Assembly: GCA_036493895.1 (NCBI GenBank)
Contig: DASXOZ010000033.1
Coordinates: forward strand, 1 to 64,000
Reading direction: 5' to 3'
From: Candidatus Binatia bacterium
GTDB lineage: Bacteria > Desulfobacterota > Binatia > UBA1149 > CAITLU01
DNA: 64,000 nucleotides
Under the pieces are notes generated by a model. It saw only the letters and a program-made list of their open reading frames with translations, was not told where the DNA came from and ran no database searches. The position numbers were made by a program, and so were the translations under genes. The first letter of the stretch is position 1. The number at the start of each line of letters is the position of its first letter. This document shows, piece by piece, positions 59,980 to 64,000 of the stretch.

Positions 59980-60753
59980 ATGCGCGTTGCTGCCCTGTTG
60001 CTGCTTCTGTCTGTCGCCGGTTGCGCGTCGATGCGACCGGACGCTCCGCCCAATTTCAAACAGGAGTTCGTGATCCACGGCAGCCGGCTCACGCTGCACC
60101 TGACGCCCGGGACGCGCGGCGACGGTCCGCTCATCGTTTATGCAACGGGCGACGGCGGCTTTCGGGATCACGACAAGCGGATTTTTCTCAGGCTTGCGAA
60201 ATGGGGCTACCCGATCGCGGGCATCGGTGCGCCGCAGTACGTAGACGGCCTCGCGGAAGGAGAGGTCGCGCCTAGTCCCGCCGACATCGCCGACGACTTC
60301 GCGACGATCGTCTCGAAGGCGGAAACCGTGCTCGGCCTGCCGCGGACTACTCCTGTCGTATTCGTCGGCGTTTCCCGCGGTGCCGGACTCGCGGTGGCTG
60401 CGGGCTACGCATCGCACCTCCACGGGCACCTGCTCGGCATCCTCGCCGTCGCGCTGACGCACGAGGAAGAGAACGCTGTTGCTCCGCCGCTGGACGCAGC
60501 TGCCGACGCACCTCCGGAGCCGCTCGACGTCTACGCAGCACTGTCGTCGCTTGGAGCCACCCGAGTTGCCGTCATCCAGTCCACTCACGACGAATACGTC
60601 CCGGCAGACCAGGCGCGCGAGCTTTTCGGTCCGGACACCGAATCGCGAAGGCTGCGGGCGATCGAAGCGGCCAATCACAGCTTCGACGGAGCCACATCCG
60701 AGCTGGACCGGGAGATGAAACGATCGTTTCAGTGGATCGTCCGGCGCCTGTAA
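59980..60753 (+). CDS. AcvB/VirJ-like lipoprotein hydrolase
   Basis: A 257-residue protein: lipobox LLLSVAGC after a short signal. The alpha/beta hydrolase-like part has VYATGDGGFRDHDKRIFLRL (as in the VirJ/AcvB domain), nucleophile-type GVSRGAG, and a late His in AIEAANHSFDG. The acid residue is probably Asp in STHDEYVP. AcvB-type enzymes hydrolyse lysyl-phosphatidylglycerol in the periplasm; this protein may do the same. ATG 59980 is preferred as the signal starts there. Confidence 0.75.
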   Translation: MRVAALLLLLSVAGCASMRPDAPPNFKQEFVIHGSRLTLHLTPGTRGDGPLIVYATGDGGFRDHDKRIFLRLAKWGYPIAGIGAPQYVDGLAEGEVAPSPADIADDFATIVSKAETVLGLPRTTPVVFVGVSRGAGLAVAAGYASHLHGHLLGILAVALTHEEENAVAPPLDAAADAPPEPLDVYAALSSLGATRVAVIQSTHDEYVPADQARELFGPDTESRRLRAIEAANHSFDGATSELDREMKRSFQWIVRRL

Positions 60754-60793
60754 AGCCGTGTGCCCCGGGTCGATCTCGACGACGCACATCCCG

Positions 60794-61381
60794 TCATTCG
60801 ATGCCGGTATTCCTGGCTCCAGGGGCCGCGCGGAGACAGTTGCGGGCAATCTCGCGCAGCATGATGCGCCGGATGAGCCCGCTGAACGGCCGGATCAGCA
60901 TCCAGTACGCGCGAAACTTGATGCGGCTTGCCGCATCACCGCAGACTACCCGCGTCTCGGTGGTTAGCAGCGTGCGCGATGGGCCTTTCGGCGTCACGGC
61001 AAAATTCCAGACCGCGCGCGCCGTTCCGGGCGCGACGGCGCCGCGGAAGTCCTGCTCGCGAAAAGGCAGCAGATTGTCCACCGGCCGCCAGAAACGTCCG
61101 CTCACTCCGAGCACGATTTCGCGCCCCGGATCTTCGGCGATCCTGCCGAAGCCCCGGTCGATCAGCGCCTGAAGATTGAACGCGGGCGATCCTGCGCGCG
61201 AATCGCGTTTGCCGGCAATTCTTGCCGGCAACGAGCGCAGCTCCGTCAAGGCGCGGATGATCGACGACGCGCCGATGTCGGTGGCCCAGAGCGCGTCGTA
61301 GACAACCGGCGGCGGCGCATGGATTTCGATGCGATGCGTTTCGACGGCGTCGGGATCGGGCGCGAACGCGTCGATCAGCAT
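60794..61381 (-). CDS. SRPBCC-like protein
   Basis: A 195-residue protein with HRIEIHAPPPVVYDALWATD at the start, a common SRPBCC opening, and RTLLTTETRVVCGD near the end. It is probably a lipid- or ligand-binding helix-grip fold. It is in line with the SnoaL-like gene 12 bp upstream; function unknown. Confidence 0.65.
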   Translation of the reverse strand: MLIDAFAPDPDAVETHRIEIHAPPPVVYDALWATDIGASSIIRALTELRSLPARIAGKRDSRAGSPAFNLQALIDRGFGRIAEDPGREIVLGVSGRFWRPVDNLLPFREQDFRGAVAPGTARAVWNFAVTPKGPSRTLLTTETRVVCGDAASRIKFRAYWMLIRPFSGLIRRIMLREIARNCLRAAPGARNTGIE

Positions 61382-61393
61382 CGCGTCACCGGA

Positions 61394-61852
61394 TCATGCC
61401 GCGTGCAGCAGCGCGTCGGCGTGCCTGCCCATGAAGGCCCACGCTTCTTCGATGTTGTGAATCCGTTCGCGGTGCAGCTCCAGCTTGCCGTCGCGGAAGA
61501 AGTCCCATTCTTCGCCGAGCAGCACGAACGGCGGCAGACCTTCGCGAACGTAAGTCACCGCCCACGTCATGTGAATGCCGCCCGGGATCTCGAGAGGGCC
61601 GTCGACGATGCGTGGCTCGCGCCGATCGAAGCGGCGATCGAAGTTGTCGGTGCTCGTCCGGATCGCGGCGATCGCGTCGCTGCGACCGACGTGCGTGCCG
61701 CCGACGGGCGCCGGAATGCCGGCCATCGACCAGACGATGTCGTCGGTCATCAACTGGTCGACGGGAAGCCAGTCCCTCGAGGCGAAGCCGCGCTCGAAGG
61801 CTTCGGCGTACTCGAGGAAGGCCGGGGTGGACGGTCGTTCGGCAGTCTGCAT
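61394..61852 (-). CDS. SnoaL-like (NTF2-fold) protein
   Basis: A 152-residue alpha+beta-barrel protein of SnoaL type: YAEAFERGFASRDWLPVDQL, MTDDIVWSMAG, then WAVTYVREGLPPFVLLGEEW and LHRERIHNIEEA. Such proteins are often isomerases or ligand binders. It is divergently transcribed from the HxlR regulator; the shared intergenic region holds two operator-like repeats, so it is the likely target. Confidence 0.8.
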   Translation of the reverse strand: MQTAERPSTPAFLEYAEAFERGFASRDWLPVDQLMTDDIVWSMAGIPAPVGGTHVGRSDAIAAIRTSTDNFDRRFDRREPRIVDGPLEIPGGIHMTWAVTYVREGLPPFVLLGEEWDFFRDGKLELHRERIHNIEEAWAFMGRHADALLHAA

Positions 61853-61891
61853 CGCTTTTTCTCCATGGGGCGCATGGCGGGCGCCAGTCAG

Positions 61892-61936
61892 TTCGTTAGC
61901 GAAACGGAGTCTGGCATAGTGCGTTCATTAGCGCAA
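61892..61936. promoter_or_regulatory. two HxlR-type operator-like repeats
   Basis: TTCGTTAGCGAAA at 61892-61904 and TTCATTAGCGCAA at 61924-61936, near-identical, 32 bp (three helical turns) apart. The first is a near palindrome (TTCG-TTAG-CGAA). They lie between the SnoaL-like gene and the regulator, as expected for divergent autoregulation. Confidence 0.6.
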
Positions 61937-61953
61937 CCTGCTAGTTTGGGCCG

Positions 61954-62553
61954 GTGAAAAGGACCCCATTTCGGGAATGGCCCTGTTCGGTGGCCAGGAC
62001 GGTCGACCTCCTCGGCGACTGGTGGACGCCGCTCGTGATTCGCGAGGCTTTTCTAGGAGCGACTCGCTTCGAGGAATTCCAGCACGCCCTGTCGATCGGC
62101 CGCAACGTCCTGACGCAGCGACTCGGCCGGCTGGTGGCCGAGGGTCTCTTCGAGCGCCGGCAGTACCAGACTCGCCCGCCGCGCTACGAGTATCTTCTCA
62201 CCGAGAAGGGAACGGATTTTTTCGATGTCATGCTCGCGCTGCTGCGCTGGGGCGACAGGTGGATGGATCGCGGTGACGGTCCTCCGCTGCTGCTTCGGCA
62301 TACACCGTGCGGCCACGTCGGCCCGGCCCAGGGCGCCTGCTCGAAATGCCGCAAGCCGCTTCGCTGGGGCGGGGTCGAGATCGTGCCCGGACCCGGGCTG
62401 ACGCCACAACTCGCCGCAGGTTTTGCCGAACGTGCGGCCGTGCGCGCGGCGCGCCGCTCTCCGCGCGACGCAGAACGAACGCCCGGAGATCCACAGGAGC
62501 TTTTCGCGCGCGAACCAAAGCAGCGTGGAATTGCCCGTGTCAGTCGAAAGTGA
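61954..62553 (+). CDS. HxlR-family transcriptional regulator
   Basis: A 199-residue regulator. The winged helix shows the family hallmark CSVARTVDLLGDWWTPLVIREAF, then FEEFQHALSIGRNVLTQRL, LVAEGLFER and YLLTEKG. GTG 61954 is the start by homology. The C-terminal half has a possible zinc site (TPCGHVGPAQGACSKC). HxlR proteins respond to redox or electrophiles. It probably controls the SnoaL/SRPBCC pair. Confidence 0.92.
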   Translation: MKRTPFREWPCSVARTVDLLGDWWTPLVIREAFLGATRFEEFQHALSIGRNVLTQRLGRLVAEGLFERRQYQTRPPRYEYLLTEKGTDFFDVMLALLRWGDRWMDRGDGPPLLLRHTPCGHVGPAQGACSKCRKPLRWGGVEIVPGPGLTPQLAAGFAERAAVRAARRSPRDAERTPGDPQELFAREPKQRGIARVSRK

Positions 62554-62622
62554 GGGTGCGACTACGAAGGAATGGAAGGTGGGATCGTGCGGCGGCTGTG
62601 ACGACGGCCGCCGTCGCTCGTG

Positions 62623-62919
62623 TCACGGTTGCTGCATGCCCGGCTCTGCCGGCTGGGGCGGGTCCTGTCCGGATGGGCGCGCCGGCAGCGGCGGCTGCGG
62701 AGGCAGAGGCGGCCGGGCAGGCTGCGCGGGGTGTTCCGGGCTGAGCGGCCACTGTTTTTCGGTTTGTTCCGTCGACGAAGTGATCGATTCGTGGGACGTG
62801 CTCGTCCTTCCGATCTCTTTGTGGCTCTCTTCGCCGGCGTCTTCGCGGTCGGGATCGCCGTCTCGCTTCGGGGCAGCCGAAGCGACCAGGCTGCATGCAA
62901 GAACGAGGGCAAGCGCCAT
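62623..62919 (-). CDS. small proline-rich secreted protein
   Basis: A 98-residue protein with a probable signal (MALALVLACSLVASAAPK) then a charged region (DGDPDREDAGEESHKEIG) and a Pro-rich tail (PLPPQPPLPARPSGQDPPQP). Composition, not homology, supports it; the ribosome site is poor. Alternatives in other frames are less protein-like. Confidence 0.4.
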   Translation of the reverse strand: MALALVLACSLVASAAPKRDGDPDREDAGEESHKEIGRTSTSHESITSSTEQTEKQWPLSPEHPAQPARPPLPPQPPLPARPSGQDPPQPAEPGMQQP

Positions 62920-63092
62920 GAAGGTGGCTGCTGCCCCCTCGTGAGCCCGTCTCGTCCCTGATCCAGCCTCTTTAACCACGCACCTTCGACGCAGCCGGTC
63001 GCGATTGTTTCGAAGCGAATCCACTGTTCGCTGAGGCACGCCTCCGGCGCGACCGCGCTCAGCGGCGAGGCTACCCAGCCGCTCGCGGCAGA

Positions 63093-63677
63093 TTACGGAA
63101 GGGAAGTCGTCGTGGTGTCGCCCCGGCACTGCGGGAAGTGCCGGCAATTCGGGTCTTCGCAATCGACCAGGCCGTTGCCGTCGTCGTCGATTCCGTTGTC
63201 GCAGATCTCGCAGGCGCCGGGCGAAGGATCCTGGTTCACGCACACTGGCGGCGTGCGGTCGCAGCCGTCCTGCTGGCACGTGCAGCTCGCAGCCGTCGCG
63301 GGGCCGATCTGATCGGCGTTCGCCGCAGTGAACCGGCACTCGAAGACGTCGGCGGAGTCCGGGATGCTGCATCCGGAAATGTTCGCCGCCAGAGTGTTGG
63401 CGCCTGCGACGACGGCAGACGTGAACGTCGCCTGGCAGCCCAGCGCGACCAGCGTCGCCGAAAGATCGCAGGACGGCGAGCCGTCGTTCTCGAGGGCCGT
63501 CACCGAAGAGGCCGCGTCGAGGTCGACGGACACGGTCAGAGCCGAGCAGGCGCCTGCGCCGTTGGTCCCGAAAAAGAATTTGACTGCCGGCAGGCCGCCG
63601 CTTCCGCTGCAGCTGGCGAGGCCAATCAACGCGACGGAGGCGAATCCGACAACGAGCGAGGCGGTTGTGACGCGCAT
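63093..63677 (-). CDS. Cys-rich lipoprotein
   Basis: A 194-residue lipoprotein: signal with lipobox LASC, a beta-rich domain with disulfide-forming Cys (SALTVSVDLDAASSVTALEN, GCQATFTSAVVAG), then a short motif CDNGIDDDGNGLVDCEDPNC common in secreted proteins of large-genome deltaproteobacteria, and a TTTTSLP end. Function is unknown; likely surface-exposed. Confidence 0.7.
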   Translation of the reverse strand: MRVTTASLVVGFASVALIGLASCSGSGGLPAVKFFFGTNGAGACSALTVSVDLDAASSVTALENDGSPSCDLSATLVALGCQATFTSAVVAGANTLAANISGCSIPDSADVFECRFTAANADQIGPATAASCTCQQDGCDRTPPVCVNQDPSPGACEICDNGIDDDGNGLVDCEDPNCRHFPQCRGDTTTTSLP

Positions 63678-63681
63678 CGCC

Positions 63682-63903
63682 GTGACCTCTAGCTCACTCG
63701 AGGTCGCCAGGAAAGCCGCGCAATGGAGCTACCGCCGCACGAATGACGGCGGTTTCTCGCACAGCAACATGATCACGGTGCTCGATCGCGAGAGCCGCAT
63801 CGTGCACCGGCGCATCGGTCTTGGCGGCGACGTCGCCGAAGCCGTCGCCGCTGTGCGCGCGCAGCTCCCGTCGAGCGGCAACCAGCCTGGAAAGAAACAG
63901 TGA
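63682..63903 (+). pseudogene. possible SCO-like (SCO1/SenC) C-terminal remnant
   Basis: From GTG 63682 the frame encodes a piece resembling the end of SCO1/SenC proteins (TNDGGFSHSNMITVLDRESR, then IGLGGDVAEAV). The N-terminal part with the CxxxC copper site is absent. There is a frame-open extension upstream without homology. This is probably a fragment; confidence is low. The last 97 bases of the window hold nothing I can support. Confidence 0.35.
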
Positions 63904-64000
63904 GCACGCCGGCGTTTTGCTACCGGGGGCGCGGTGTTACAGACTGACAACCGTCGGGAAAGTGGAGTCGGTCAATACGTCCGGCCCCGAGAAGATCGCC

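Overview
The window is GC-rich, densely coded DNA. It carries a bacterial coenzyme F420 operon (cofG-cofH-cofD-cofE), a truncated F420-type (LLM) oxidoreductase, meaB, lipB, bioB, a sigma-54 two-component cluster, DUF3556 and DUF5985 membrane proteins, and secreted proteins with a Cys-bounded 'CGDV' dockerin-like module. This mix suggests a Gram-negative, F420-making, deltaproteobacterial-type lineage such as Binatota (Desulfobacterota_B). That placement is inference; no rRNA is present.

Layout. (1) 1-5.9 kb: a visibly lower-GC defence island. It has a C5-cytosine methyltransferase (5' end outside the window) converging on a minus-strand run: GHKL (MORC/MutL-like) ATPase, a SAM-methyltransferase-like protein, a second C5 methyltransferase, Vsr, a controller (C) protein with its own C-box operator, and a PD-(D/E)xK endonuclease that recalls SmaI. 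(2) 6.2-7.9 kb: an IS3-family element with inverted repeats and two disabling frameshifts. (3) 7.9-13.3 kb: a methyltransferase, an SDR, membrane proteins, a secreted DUF1566 protein and an MFS transporter flanked by REP-like repeats. (4) 13.5-22.8 kb: small secreted and membrane proteins of envelope-stress type (DUF6600, CsbD, DUF1328, BON, YqjE/YqjD/YtxH-like), a strong terminator, then a FAD-Rieske oxidoreductase translationally coupled to superoxide dismutase. (5) 23.3-30.7 kb: a collagen-like secreted protein, a GT-C glycosyltransferase, a cyclic-nucleotide-binding protein, a PhyH oxygenase, bioB and a cysteine synthase. (6) 30.7-36.9 kb: the F420 operon running on into a metallophosphoesterase and a YceI protein. 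(7) 37.1-41.7 kb: a histidine kinase, a degenerate receiver/AAA+/kinase hybrid and an NtrC-type regulator in one operon. (8) 42.3-44.3 kb: lipB, meaB and tRNA-Met.

(9) 44.3-53.1 kb: an 8.8-kb integrative element in the 3' end of tRNA-Met. It is bounded by a 16-bp direct repeat and carries matched pairs of TGGGGGCA sites at both ends. Genes are a P4-type integrase, an unknown, an AlpA-like regulator, a CHC2 zinc-finger protein, a P-loop ATPase, a TubC-N-like protein, a secreted DUF1566 cargo protein, a TerS-like HTH protein and another secreted protein. It looks like a phage satellite (P4/PICI-like) carrying secreted cargo. (10) 53.2-64 kb: a sulfotransferase, a DUF5985 operon, a GST, lipoprotein hydrolases, DUF3556, an HxlR regulator with two operator-like repeats, Cys-rich lipoproteins, and three gene remnants (LLM, amidohydrolase, SCO-like).

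As units, the most interesting are the GHKL-containing restriction system, the satellite-like island and the pseudo-NtrC/kinase hybrid.
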